Shown here: in pieces, positions 28,267-36,418 of the stretch
Layout of the letters: the number at the start of each line of letters is the position of its first letter
How positions within the stretch are numbered: position 1 is the first letter of the stretch
NCBI RefSeq assembly: GCF_040537815.1
Contig: NZ_JBEWSZ010000005.1
Location: 186,001 to 250,000 of the forward strand
DNA from: Mesorhizobium shangrilense
GTDB lineage: Bacteria > Pseudomonadota > Alphaproteobacteria > Rhizobiales > Rhizobiaceae
DNA length: 64,000 nt
Direction of reading: 5' to 3'
Position numbers and translations under genes: made by a program
The notes under the pieces: model-generated
Told to the model about the DNA's origin: nothing
What the model saw: only the letters and a program-made list of their open reading frames with translations
Databases searched by the model: none

Positions 28267-29133
28267 TCAGGCGCGTTTGGCAAGCAGGCGGTAGAGCATC
28301 GATGCGGGCAGAATGCGTTTCAGCATGACGCCGATCCTGGCCGGCATTGTTACCACATAGTGCGGGCGTGGGCGCCGCGACAGAAGTGCATGGCGCAAGG
28401 CGGCATAGACCACTTCCGGGCCAGGCTTGCCGGGTGCCTTGCTGCCACCAGCCCGCAAGCGCTCCAGCTGTGCGGCGTAGTCGATACGATGGACGGAATT
28501 CTCGTGGTCGATGTTCCTCACAAACCACGGGAGGCCATTGCTTGCGATCTTCGAGATCACCGGTCCCGGCTCGATCAGCGAGACATGAACGCCGCTGCCG
28601 TGCAGTTCCTGGCGCATGCAGAGCATCAGACCTTCGAGTGCGTGTTTCGATGCGCAATAGGCGCCGCGAAAGGGCATCGGCACCAGGCCGAGGATCGAGG
28701 AGCAATGGATGATGCGGCCATGCCCCTGGCGGCGCATCAAGGACACGATGCGGCAGGTGAGGTCATGCCAGCCAAAGACATTCGTCTCGAACTGTTCCCG
28801 CAACGCCGCGACCGGCAGGTCCTCGACCGCGCCGGCCTGTGCGTAGGCGCCGTTGTTGAACAGGGCATCGATACGCCCACCGGTGCGATCGACCACCGAA
28901 GCCACCAGCGCCGCGATGGAGCCGGGCTCGCCATAGTCCAGATAAAACGCCTCGATGCCGCCGGCTTCGAGCGCGGCGATGTCTTCAGGTTTTCGCGCCG
29001 TGGCGAACACCCGCCAGCCCTCGGCCCTCAACGCGCGGGCGCAATAGGCGCCTATGCCGGAAGACGCGCCGGTGACGATGACGGTGCGCAACTCTTTTGC
29101 CGCAGGAATGGTGGTTTCGCGAAGGGTTGCCAT
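28267..29133 (-). CDS. SDR-family NAD(P)-dependent oxidoreductase
   Basis: A 288-residue classical short-chain dehydrogenase. The cofactor loop is VTGASSGIGAYCARAL, the structural NNGAY replaces NNAG, and the active-site motif is YCASKHALEG, with the Ser upstream in IHCSSILG. ATG 29133 (MATLRETTIPAAK) matches the family start. The C-terminal 40 residues (VTMPARIGVMLKRILP) are hydrophobic and basic, as in membrane-associated SDRs. The substrate is unknown. It heads the leftward block and is 59 bp from the divergent BrkB-like gene. Confidence 0.9.
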   Translation of the reverse strand: MATLRETTIPAAKELRTVIVTGASSGIGAYCARALRAEGWRVFATARKPEDIAALEAGGIEAFYLDYGEPGSIAALVASVVDRTGGRIDALFNNGAYAQAGAVEDLPVAALREQFETNVFGWHDLTCRIVSLMRRQGHGRIIHCSSILGLVPMPFRGAYCASKHALEGLMLCMRQELHGSGVHVSLIEPGPVISKIASNGLPWFVRNIDHENSVHRIDYAAQLERLRAGGSKAPGKPGPEVVYAALRHALLSRRPRPHYVVTMPARIGVMLKRILPASMLYRLLAKRA

Positions 29134-29192
29134 TTGCCGCAATCCCTTCCCATATTCCCGGCACAGAGACAATCGGAGGGACGCGGCTCTCA

Positions 29193-30041
29193 ATGCGGAA
29201 GATCGTAGCCCTCAAGCGTGTTCTTTATGACGCGCTCGGACATTTCAACACCGATGACGGTTGGGCGATGGCCAGCCATCTGGCGATCACCTCGCTGATG
29301 GCGCTGTTTCCGTTTCTGATCTTCGCCACGACGCTGGGCAGCTTTCTCGGGGCGCAGGCCTTTGCCGACACGGCCGTGCATCTGGTCTTCGACACCTGGC
29401 CGGATCAGATCGCCAAGCCGATCGCGCACGAGGTGCTGAACGTGCTGACGGTCAGGCGCACCGACCTGTTGACCTACGGCGTGCTGCTTGCCGCCTATTT
29501 TGCGTCGAACGGCATCGAAGCGCTGCGCACGTCGCTCAACCGGGCCTATCGCGTGACGGAGACGCGCGGTATCATCTATCGCCGGGTGCAGAGCATTTTC
29601 TTCGTGCTGATCGCGACCGCCGGGTTCCTGGCGATCAGCGTGCTGCTGGTCTTCGCGCCGCTGCTGGCGCGGCTGGCGGAAGCCCATTTCCAATGGATCA
29701 GACCCTACACCGGCACGATCACGCTTTGGCGCTACGTCATCGCCTCAACCGTCATCATCGGAGGGCTGTTTGCGGTGCATTATTGGCTGCCGGCCGGCAA
29801 GCGCCGCTTCATCTCGCTGGTGCCGGGCATCGTCTTCACGCTGGCCGCATGGCTTATCGGCTCGACGATGTTTGCCACCTATCTCGACCACTTCTCGTCC
29901 TATGTGACGACCTATGCGGGGCTGGCTTCGATCATGATTGCCGTCGTGTTCCTCTATATCGTCTCGGCGATCTTCATCCTTGGTGGTGAGCTCAACGCCG
30001 CGATCAGCCGCTATCTTGAGGCGCGGGCGAGGGTGGGCTGA
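29193..30041 (+). CDS. YihY/BrkB-family inner-membrane protein
   Basis: A 282-residue protein with about six transmembrane helices. It starts MRKIVALKRVLYDALGHF and contains WAMASHLAITSLMALFPFLIF, the conserved first-helix region of YihY/BrkB. SNGIEALRTSLNRAYRV is the family's most conserved cytoplasmic loop. The biochemical function of this family is unsettled; it was once called ribonuclease BN by mistake. CGGAGGG lies 12 bp before the start. Its final 31 bp overlap the 3' end of the convergent exporter gene. Confidence 0.9.
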   Translation: MRKIVALKRVLYDALGHFNTDDGWAMASHLAITSLMALFPFLIFATTLGSFLGAQAFADTAVHLVFDTWPDQIAKPIAHEVLNVLTVRRTDLLTYGVLLAAYFASNGIEALRTSLNRAYRVTETRGIIYRRVQSIFFVLIATAGFLAISVLLVFAPLLARLAEAHFQWIRPYTGTITLWRYVIASTVIIGGLFAVHYWLPAGKRRFISLVPGIVFTLAAWLIGSTMFATYLDHFSSYVTTYAGLASIMIAVVFLYIVSAIFILGGELNAAISRYLEARARVG

Positions 30042-30898
30042 GCGGTCGCCAGTCCAACACCGAGCGTCGTGATGGCCATGCCAGCAATCTGGATCAGGCT
30101 AAGCTGTTCGCCAAACAGTGCCCAGGCCATCACCGCGGTGACCGCTGGAACCAGGTAGAACAGCGACGCGACCTTCGACATCTCGCCATCGCGGATCATG
30201 ATCATCAGCAGGAAGATGGCGCCGAGCGACAGCACCAGCACCAGCCAGGCCATGGCGAAGATCAATTCGCCGTTGATGACGACCGTGTGTGTTTCGAAAG
30301 CGAGCGAGGCCAGGGCCATCAGCGAGGCACCGCCGACATATTGCCACGCGGTTGCCGCGACGAGGTCGCCGCCGGAGGCGAAGCGCTTCTGCCAGATGGT
30401 GCCTGCGGCCATGCCCAGCACCGAGACAAGCGACGCGGTGAGCGTCTCCGCGGTCACGCCGCCGCCGATGGCTCCGAGCTTCGGCCAGAGCACGATGATC
30501 ACACCGACCAGACCCGTGCCGAGACCGAGCCAATGGCGCGGCAGGATGGCCTCGCGCAGGAACTTGCCGGCAAGCACCGCCGTGATCAGTGGCTGCAACC
30601 CGACGATCAGCGCCGAAAGCCCGGCCGGCATGCCCCTGTGGATGGCCCAGAACACACCGCCCAGATAGACGCCATGCATCAGGATGCCGGCGCCCGCCGC
30701 ATGCATCGCCTCCTTGCGGGTGGCTCTCCTTGAGCCAAGCACGGCCATCACGACCGTCAGCAGAACGGCCGCCAGGACAAAGCGCGCGGCCAGGAACGTA
30801 AAGGGCTCCGCCCACGGCATCGCATAGCGTGCGCCGATGAAGCCCGTCGCCCACAGGACGACGAAGGAAGCGGGAATGAACCGCTTTAAACTTGGCAT
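30011..30898 (-). CDS. DMT-family (EamA) metabolite exporter
   Basis: A 295-residue transporter with ten predicted transmembrane helices in two EamA repeats. It opens MPSLKRFIPASFVVLWATGF. The first EamA half contains GLSALIVGLQPLITAVLAGKFL and the second VASLFYLVPAVTAVMAWALFGE, both typical of the drug/metabolite transporter superfamily. The start at 30898 removes an unconserved in-frame extension. Substrate is unknown; amino acids or their derivatives are common for this group. It overlaps the convergent brkB-like gene end. Confidence 0.9.
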   Translation of the reverse strand: MPSLKRFIPASFVVLWATGFIGARYAMPWAEPFTFLAARFVLAAVLLTVVMAVLGSRRATRKEAMHAAGAGILMHGVYLGGVFWAIHRGMPAGLSALIVGLQPLITAVLAGKFLREAILPRHWLGLGTGLVGVIIVLWPKLGAIGGGVTAETLTASLVSVLGMAAGTIWQKRFASGGDLVAATAWQYVGGASLMALASLAFETHTVVINGELIFAMAWLVLVLSLGAIFLLMIMIRDGEMSKVASLFYLVPAVTAVMAWALFGEQLSLIQIAGMAITTLGVGLATAQPTLARASR

Positions 30899-31082
30899 TT
30901 TGGGAGACCGTCGCGTGTTGGGTGAAGGGTTGATTACCGCGAATGCTCTAATGCGCTTTGGCCCGACAAGCAAAACGAAACAATTGGTATATAAGCTCAA
31001 GCGAATTTAAGGGGTGGCGTCTGGGCAAACGATGAAGATCGATTGATCCGAGATGGCGTTTCGGCTTCGAGAGGAAGCGGGC

Positions 31083-31370
31083 ATGCTGTTGCGTCTCGAT
31101 ACAAGCTGGCTGCTGATGACCGTCGCGAGCGTTGCGATCTTCGGTTTCTTCTTCGGTACGATACTCGATGCCATCATGCAGGATGACGGCTTCGGCTCGA
31201 CCGGCAACACACTGCTGTTCACCTTCGGCTTCTTCGTGGCTGTGCTGGTCGCGAATTCCTACGGCATCGACCTGAAAGATCTCAAACTCGCGGTCGGCTG
31301 GGGTCTGGGAGGGGCCTTTGCGTTCATTAGCGTCCTGGCGCTGATCAAGGCTGGACTGGCCCGATGGTAG
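31083..31370 (+). CDS. Small three-helix membrane protein, unrecognised
   Basis: A 95-residue hydrophobic protein that I do not recognise. Three likely transmembrane segments are LLMTVASVAIFGFFFGTIL, LLFTFGFFVAVLVANSYG and GWGLGGAFAFISVLALIKAG, with a short acidic loop (DAIMQDDGFGS) after the first. ATG 31083 has GAGAGGAAG a few bases upstream; an in-frame ATG at 31053 would add RLREEAG-type residues. It stands alone between the divergent exporter and the convergent gluQRS. No function is proposed. Confidence 0.75.
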   Translation: MLLRLDTSWLLMTVASVAIFGFFFGTILDAIMQDDGFGSTGNTLLFTFGFFVAVLVANSYGIDLKDLKLAVGWGLGGAFAFISVLALIKAGLARW

Positions 31371-31397
31371 TCAACCGGGTTCACTTTTCTGTGTGGT

Positions 31398-32273
31398 CTA
31401 GAAACCGACCAGCCGGCTGATCTCGTTTGGTTGCACGCCGGCCTCGCGCAGCGCGGCAAGGCCGCTGTCGCCGAGGCTCTTCGATAATTTTCGCCCGTCC
31501 GGACCCAGGATGAGGCGATGGTGGAAGTAGCTTGACTGTGGAAGGCCGAGCACTTCCTGCAGCAGGCGCTGCACACCCGTTGCGGAAAACAGATCCTGCC
31601 CCCGCACGACGCGGCTGATGCCCTGCAGGGCGTCGTCGACAACGACGGCCAGATGGTAGCTGGTCGGTATCTCGCGGCGCGCCACGATCACGTCGCCCCA
31701 GTCCCGCGGGCGGGCTTCGACAGGACGCATCGCGCCAAGCGTTTCATCGGTGAATTCCGCCCAGGCAAGCGGCTTGCCGGCCCGCGCCACCGCCGCCTCG
31801 ACGTCCAGCCGCCAGGCAAAAGGTGCATTGTCGGCGATCCGCCGCTTGCGTTCCTTTATCGGCAACGCCTTGTCTTGCGCCGGATAGTGCGGCACTCCGT
31901 CGGGGTCGCGCGGCCAGTGACGACCACGCTTCTCGCTGTCGGCGATGAAGGCCCGGATGTCGCCGCGGCTCATGAAGGCAGGATAGACCAGTTCCTCCCG
32001 GATCAAGCGGTCGAGCGCTGCTTCATACACGTCAAAATGCTCGGATTGCCGGCGCACCGGCTCTTCCCAATCCAGCCCCAGCCATCTCAGGTCGCGGAAA
32101 ATGCCGGCCTCGAATTCCGGCGTGCAGCGGGTCGTGTCGATATCCTCGATGCGCAGCAGGAGACGGCCCGCTGTCGCCTTCGCCAGTTTCTGGTTGAGCA
32201 GCGCCGAATAGGCGTGGCCGAGATGCAGTTCGCCATTGGGGCTTGGTGCGAAGCGAAATGTCAGGAGTGTCAT
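31398..32273 (-). CDS. gluQ: Glutamyl-Q tRNA(Asp) synthetase
   Basis: A 291-residue paralogue of glutamyl-tRNA synthetase lacking the anticodon-binding domain. It activates glutamate and attaches it to queuosine at position 34 of tRNA-Asp. The start MTLLTFRFAPSPNGELHLGHA holds the HIGH-type motif HLGH. The KMSKS-type motif is GRKLSKSLGDSG. The segment that carries zinc-binding Cys residues in E. coli YadB reads VYPAFMSRGDIRAF here and has no Cys, so the zinc site appears lost. The start at 32273 fits the family; the frame stays open further upstream by chance. Confidence 0.93.
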   Translation of the reverse strand: MTLLTFRFAPSPNGELHLGHAYSALLNQKLAKATAGRLLLRIEDIDTTRCTPEFEAGIFRDLRWLGLDWEEPVRRQSEHFDVYEAALDRLIREELVYPAFMSRGDIRAFIADSEKRGRHWPRDPDGVPHYPAQDKALPIKERKRRIADNAPFAWRLDVEAAVARAGKPLAWAEFTDETLGAMRPVEARPRDWGDVIVARREIPTSYHLAVVVDDALQGISRVVRGQDLFSATGVQRLLQEVLGLPQSSYFHHRLILGPDGRKLSKSLGDSGLAALREAGVQPNEISRLVGF

Positions 32274-32346
32274 CTTTCGGCGGCAATCGGATTGTGTGGG
32301 GCTTCGGCTGGTTGCTACCTTGCGCTTGATCAGGGAACAAGCAAGC

Positions 32347-32988
32347 ATGCAGCGCATCGCCACGCTCGACGATATTTCGCAAGGGCTCGACGCGCTCTGC
32401 AGACTCGACCCGCGTCTGGAGAAAGTGCGGGGCATGGCCGGCGAGGTGCCGCTCAGGCTCTCCGAGCCGGGGTTCCGCAGCCTCGCCTCGATCATCGTTT
32501 CGCAGCAGGTTTCCCGCGCCAGCGCCGATGCCATCTTCGGCCGGCTGATCAAGCTCGTCGATCCGCTGACGCCGCAGGCCATCCTTGCCGCGAACGAAGA
32601 CATGTTTCGCGAAGCCGGACTGTCGCGACCGAAGCAGCGCGGCCTCATCGCGGTTGCCCAGGCCGTGGTCGACGGGCTCGACCTGCATCACCTTTGTTCG
32701 CTCGATGCCCAGCAGGCGATCACGACGATGACGGCGGTGCCCGGCATCGGTCCGTGGACGGCGGAAGTGTACCTGCTGTTCGCGGCGGGGCATCCCGACA
32801 TTTTTCCGGCGCGCGACGTCGCGCTGCAGAGCGCGGTCGGCCATGCGCTCGGCATCGACCCGCGTCCACCAGAGAAAAAGCTGATCGCCTTGGCCGAATC
32901 ATGGAGCCCGTGGCGAGGTGTCGCATCGCGGCTTTTCTGGTCCTATTATCGTGAAACCAGAGGGCGGGACGCCGCGCCCCCGGCCTGA
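32347..32988 (+). CDS. DNA-3-methyladenine glycosylase II (AlkA-like, HhH-GPD)
   Basis: A 213-residue base-excision glycosylase of the HhH-GPD superfamily. The helix-hairpin-helix and GPD region reads AVPGIGPWTAEVYLLFAAG. The catalytic Asp follows in IFPARDVALQSAVG. IIVSQQVSRASADAIFGRL is the conserved helix near the N-terminus. It lacks the N-terminal TBP-like domain of E. coli AlkA, as usual for alphaproteobacterial forms. It removes alkylated purines. It is divergent from gluQ with a 73-bp gap. Confidence 0.93.
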   Translation: MQRIATLDDISQGLDALCRLDPRLEKVRGMAGEVPLRLSEPGFRSLASIIVSQQVSRASADAIFGRLIKLVDPLTPQAILAANEDMFREAGLSRPKQRGLIAVAQAVVDGLDLHHLCSLDAQQAITTMTAVPGIGPWTAEVYLLFAAGHPDIFPARDVALQSAVGHALGIDPRPPEKKLIALAESWSPWRGVASRLFWSYYRETRGRDAAPPA

Positions 32989-33215
32989 ATTCGCTAAAAA
33001 GCACAAAAATCATGCGTTTTTGGCGTTTCGGGCAAGCGACAATCCGCTTCACATCCCTGTCATGTCGGGCTTACAGTATCCGCACCGTTCGGCTACCGCG
33101 CCACGCATCCGGTCAGATGCGAAAGGACGCGGTGGCACTTTTGAATCTGCGCATGATGCCCTGCGAAATCGAATTCGGTTTTCAGGGTCATGTACTGGGC
33201 GAAGGAGGTAAACAC

Positions 33216-33773
33216 GTGACGGTTGCCGTATCTCCGGATGGGCTTCCTGCACTGGTGCTGAATGCGGATTACCGTCCGCTCAGCTATTACCCTTTGTCGC
33301 TCTGGTCCTGGCAGGACGCCATCAAGGCGGTGTTCCTCGACCGGGTGAACATCGTTGCCGAATACGAGCATGCCGTCTCTTCGCCAACCTTCTCGATGAG
33401 GCTGCCAAGCGTCGTCAGCCTGAAGGCCTATGTGAAGCCGTCCAGGCACCCGGCCTTCACACGCTTCAACGTCTTCCTGCGCGACCGCTTCCAGTGCCAG
33501 TATTGCGGTACGCCCGAGGATCTGACGTTCGACCATGTCATCCCCCGCCATCGCGGCGGCGCGACGACGTGGGAGAATGTCGTCGCCGCCTGCTCGCCCT
33601 GCAATCTCAGGAAGGGCGGCATGATGCCGGCGCATGCCAAGATGTGGCCGCTGCAGACACCCTATCAGCCGACGGTGCACGACCTGCACAACAACGGCCG
33701 CCTGTTCCCGCCCAACCATCTGCATGAAAGCTGGATGGATTATCTGTACTGGGATGTCGAACTCGAACCATAG
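33216..33773 (+). CDS. HNH endonuclease-family protein
   Basis: A 185-residue protein with a C-terminal HNH nuclease fold. The zinc/structural Cys pair is in FQCQYCGTPEDLTFDHV and the second in CSPCNLRKGG. The catalytic region is DHVIPRHRGGATTWENVV. The N-terminus, LPALVLNADYRPLSYYPL, is strongly conserved in this widespread chromosomal family, common in alphaproteobacteria. I chose GTG 33216 because GGAGG lies 7 bp upstream; no ATG fits. The physiological DNA target is unknown. It is not adjacent to a restriction or phage module. Confidence 0.9.
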   Translation: MTVAVSPDGLPALVLNADYRPLSYYPLSLWSWQDAIKAVFLDRVNIVAEYEHAVSSPTFSMRLPSVVSLKAYVKPSRHPAFTRFNVFLRDRFQCQYCGTPEDLTFDHVIPRHRGGATTWENVVAACSPCNLRKGGMMPAHAKMWPLQTPYQPTVHDLHNNGRLFPPNHLHESWMDYLYWDVELEP

Positions 33774-33811
33774 AGTTCGGCACAAATCCGCTATGCTGGC
33801 CGCCTGACGCA

Positions 33812-33870
33812 GCTTTCTGCGCTTCCGGTGCTCACGTACTCAAGTACGCTCCGCTCCGGTTCTCGAAAGC
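33812..33870. repeat. Long imperfect palindrome between convergent genes
   Basis: Outer arms GCTTTC and GAAAGC enclose an inner perfect 6-bp inverted repeat (CGTACT-CA-AGTACG at 33835-33848) and matched CCGG tetramers. It sits between the 3' ends of the HNH and dsbB genes. Position and form suit a dispersed intergenic palindrome or bidirectional terminator. No second copy is apparent in this window. Confidence 0.55.
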
Positions 33871-33938
33871 CGCGCCATGCGACTCAGCCTACCGAATTTT
33901 TGCTCGAACTCTGCGCCGTGCCGCTCAATCGAATCGGC

Positions 33939-34457
33939 TTAGTCGCGGGAAAGCGCGCCGCGGAAGGCGACGGCGGCCAGGATGAGGCTGGCGATGGCGT
34001 TCCAACCGGCCAGCGACAGGCCGAGGATGCGCAGCGCTGCCTTGTCGCAGGACGGCGGCACGAATTTGTCGAGCGCGTCGAGCACGCCCTTGCCGCCGGT
34101 GTCGACCGGGCCAGCACCCGCCGTGCAATCGGCCGGACCTTGCCACCACGCCCATTCGACGCCGGAATGGTAGACGCCCAGGTAAAGGCCATAGAGCATC
34201 AGCAGGCCGCCGATGGCGAGCAGGCCGCGCGTCATCCATGCGGGTGCGTTCAGCATCGATGCCAGCACCGCCAGCACCATCAAAGGCACGCCGATATAAT
34301 AGGGGGTGCGCTGCTCCAGGCAGAGATGACAGGGGATGTAACCGCCAATGTGCTGGAAGCCGAGCGCGGAGCCGACCGTGGCGGCCATGGCGGCGGCGAG
34401 GAACAAGGCCGTCCGTGTGCGCTGGCGTCCGGTGTCGGCATTCATGGTCGCGGTCAT
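33939..34457 (-). CDS. dsbB: Disulfide bond formation protein DsbB
   Basis: A 172-residue four-helix membrane protein. The first periplasmic redox pair is in GYIPCHLCLEQRTPYY (CxxC). The second pair is the Cys in GPADCTAG and the one in FVPPSCDKAALRILG. It reoxidises periplasmic thiol oxidases such as DsbA and passes electrons to quinone. The start at 34457 has a GGAG 8 bp upstream and yields MTATMNADTG; ATG 34445 is possible. The adjacent upstream gene, a YqaA-type membrane protein, is 35 bp away in the same direction. Confidence 0.93.
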   Translation of the reverse strand: MTATMNADTGRQRTRTALFLAAAMAATVGSALGFQHIGGYIPCHLCLEQRTPYYIGVPLMVLAVLASMLNAPAWMTRGLLAIGGLLMLYGLYLGVYHSGVEWAWWQGPADCTAGAGPVDTGGKGVLDALDKFVPPSCDKAALRILGLSLAGWNAIASLILAAVAFRGALSRD

Positions 34458-34492
34458 TCGATCTGCTCCGTCCGTCTCTAAATAGGCTGTGT

Positions 34493-35086
34493 TCAGAGGG
34501 CGTATTTGACGAGGATATAGAGCAAAATCAGGGCAGCGGCCGCCGCCCCCGCGATCAGGCCAAGGCGTTTTTCGATGAACTCTCGGATCGGTTCGCCATA
34601 GCGGCGCAGCAACCAAGCCAGCAGTAGGAAGCGCCCGCCGCGCGCGATGATGGCCAGCACGATGAACAGCGCCAGATTGACGCCAAGCGCGCCGGACAGG
34701 ATGGTCACCACCTTGATCGGGGGCAGATGGGCGGCACCCGAGGTGATCAGCATCAGGATAATGAACTCGATGCTTACGCCCGCCGAAGCCCGCAGCTGCT
34801 CGAACTCGTCATACTTGCCGTAGAATTCGAGGATGGGCCTTGCCACCGCGTCATAGGCGTAGTGACCGATGAACCAGCCGGCGATGCCGCCCAGCACGGA
34901 GGCGACCGTGGCGATCAGCGCATAGCGATAGGCGCGATCCGGCCGCGACAGCGCCATCGGCAGATAGAGCACGTCGGCCGGCACCAGGAACACCGAGCTT
35001 TCAACGAAGGCGATGAAGGCCAGCCACCATTCGGCGGATTTCCTTGCCGCCAGCGACAAGGTCCAGTCGTAAAGTCCGCGAAGCAT
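34493..35086 (-). CDS. YqaA-type (DedA/SNARE-associated) membrane protein
   Basis: A 197-residue inner-membrane protein with four to five hydrophobic segments. It starts MLRGLYDWTLSLAARKSAEW. The conserved front half reads FIAFVESSVFLVPADVLYLPMAL, which corresponds to the ExxxPxxPxE-type re-entrant region of DedA proteins. GGIAGWFIGHYAYDAVARP follows. DedA-related proteins act in membrane lipid flipping or proton-motive-force homeostasis. It precedes dsbB in the same direction and is divergent from tRNA-Leu. Confidence 0.87.
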   Translation of the reverse strand: MLRGLYDWTLSLAARKSAEWWLAFIAFVESSVFLVPADVLYLPMALSRPDRAYRYALIATVASVLGGIAGWFIGHYAYDAVARPILEFYGKYDEFEQLRASAGVSIEFIILMLITSGAAHLPPIKVVTILSGALGVNLALFIVLAIIARGGRFLLLAWLLRRYGEPIREFIEKRLGLIAGAAAAALILLYILVKYAL

Positions 35087-35206
35087 CGGCACTCCTATGA
35101 CATGCGCCGTCTGTCTAGAAAGATTTTCCGCGCTGCACAATGGCAGCGTCGCCACGAAATCGAAAGGTGAGGTTTCGTCGCGGGCAGGGCGGTGAAAATT
35201 GGCCAG

Positions 35207-35234
35207 TTGACGAACAGGCCTCCAACCGTATAGT
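35207..35234 (+). promoter_or_regulatory. Sigma-70-type promoter of tRNA-Leu
   Basis: TTGACG at 35207-35212, a 16-bp spacer, then TATAGT at 35229-35234. Both hexamers match the housekeeping consensus at five of six bases. The predicted start near 35241 leaves about 22 nt of 5' leader for RNase P to remove. Confidence 0.75.
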
Positions 35235-35262
35235 CCCGCGCCATCCAGGCCGCCCGGCCTGA

Positions 35263-35347
35263 GCCCCTATGGCGGAATTGGTAGACGCGCTCGACTCAAA
35301 ATCGAGTTCCGCAAGGAGTGCTGGTTCGATCCCGGCTAGGGGCACCA
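35263..35347 (+). tRNA. tRNA-Leu (anticodon CAA), CCA encoded
   Basis: An 85-nt class II tRNA. The acceptor stem pairs GCCCCTA with TAGGGGC, followed by an encoded ACCA end. The anticodon arm has stem CTCGA/TCGAG and loop CTCAAAA, giving anticodon CAA for UUG codons. The extended variable arm and the TTCGATC T-loop are present, as expected for leucine tRNAs. It lies immediately upstream of the accessory polysaccharide genes, but no repeat of its 3' end or integrase gene was noticed nearby. Confidence 0.96.
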
Positions 35348-35582
35348 CCCATTTTATTCAGGCGCTGATTTTCCTCATTTTTTTGCCTGTTTTTGCTCCA
35401 CTTTTTCAACCCCTTCGGCCGGTGGGACAACTTCGTCCATTTGTTGTTCCGCTGTGAAAGCAGTTTGTGGGCCGATGGGCCGGCGATGAGTTTGCGCCTG
35501 GCGTGCTGTTCACGGCTTGAGAGTAGCAAGACACCTCGATACATAAGGATGCTACCTCGGGTAACTGTATTGATGATGGGCA

Positions 35583-36356
35583 ATGGGAATTTTCAGTGGG
35601 CTTAAGGGCCGCCGCCGGAGCGCGCAACTCGCCAGAACCTTCGAACGGACGAATGGTCCAATTCAGCCCGACTGGGGCGTTTTTGCACATAACATTGGCT
35701 TGGGCGATCACATTGTATGCAACGCCATCGTGCGGAAGCTATCTCCCTCCTACAAGATTCTTGTTCTGCCAGTGAAATCGCAAAACGTGTCAGCGGTCCG
35801 TTGGATGTTCAGCGATTTGCCGAACATTCGGACCCTGATTGTAGAAGAGGGGCACGATCCAAGGCTTGTTGCCGATGCGTTTGAGAGAGCTGGTGCAAAG
35901 GCCATTCGCGCCGGGGGAATGGCTAATCCGCAATGGCGCGATGAGATGCAGATGCGTTTCGACGCCGCGTTCTATGAGCAAGCCGGAGTTCCATTCGAGC
36001 AGCGGTGGACGGCTTTCGGCGCGCCGCGCGATTGCGATGCAGAGGCGGATCTGTTCCGGCTCGTCGCGCCCGCAGATCCCTATATTTTCGTTCACGACGA
36101 TGCCGGTCGTGGTTATGCGATCGATGAGGCGCGGCTGCCGCGCGATATCGTGCGCATTAGACCTCGCCCCGGACTAACGGACATCCTGTTTCACTATCGC
36201 AAGGTGATCGAGGGGGCGGCTGAAGTGCACTGTATTTCGAGTTCGTTCGCGCAATATCTCGAATGTTTGCCAAGCGGACGGCCGCAGTACCTGCATCGTT
36301 ACCCGCGCGAAGACGGGACCTGGTCGACCTGGCGCAATTTTCAGGTCTTGGAATAG
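35583..36356 (+). CDS. GT-B-like (GT9/heptosyltransferase-related) protein, tentative
   Basis: A 257-residue protein of uncertain family. The stretch GVFAHNIGLGDHIVCNAIVRK resembles the glycine-rich N-terminal loop of GT-B glycosyltransferases such as ADP-heptose transferases. A later EVHCISSSFAQYLEC resembles their C-terminal SS-containing helix start. PYIFVHDDAGRGYAI would begin the second Rossmann-like half. It ends in PREDGTWSTWRNFQVLE. Its base composition is less GC-rich than its neighbours. It is separated from tRNA-Leu by 235 bp of lower-GC DNA with no gene, and it converges on the acetyltransferase gene. A role in surface polysaccharide synthesis is inferred from the neighbours. Confidence 0.65.
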   Translation: MGIFSGLKGRRRSAQLARTFERTNGPIQPDWGVFAHNIGLGDHIVCNAIVRKLSPSYKILVLPVKSQNVSAVRWMFSDLPNIRTLIVEEGHDPRLVADAFERAGAKAIRAGGMANPQWRDEMQMRFDAAFYEQAGVPFEQRWTAFGAPRDCDAEADLFRLVAPADPYIFVHDDAGRGYAIDEARLPRDIVRIRPRPGLTDILFHYRKVIEGAAEVHCISSSFAQYLECLPSGRPQYLHRYPREDGTWSTWRNFQVLE

Positions 36357-36418
36357 CGGCTTCAGCAGTTTCAATCTGGGCTCTAAAGAACGCTCAAAGA
36401 CTCACTGGCCCCACGCGC

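Noticed and set aside
33216..33773. HNH protein as a homing or phage endonuclease
   Set aside because: The N-terminal NADYRPLSYYPL type is a common chromosomal family in alphaproteobacteria, and no intron, intein or phage genes surround it.
35348..35582. An integration site with attachment repeats after tRNA-Leu
   Set aside because: No copy of the tRNA 3' end was seen downstream and there is no integrase. Lower GC alone does not prove an insertion.
35393..35605. A small open frame after tRNA-Leu
   Set aside because: No ribosome-binding site, unusual composition and overlap with the start of the next real gene.
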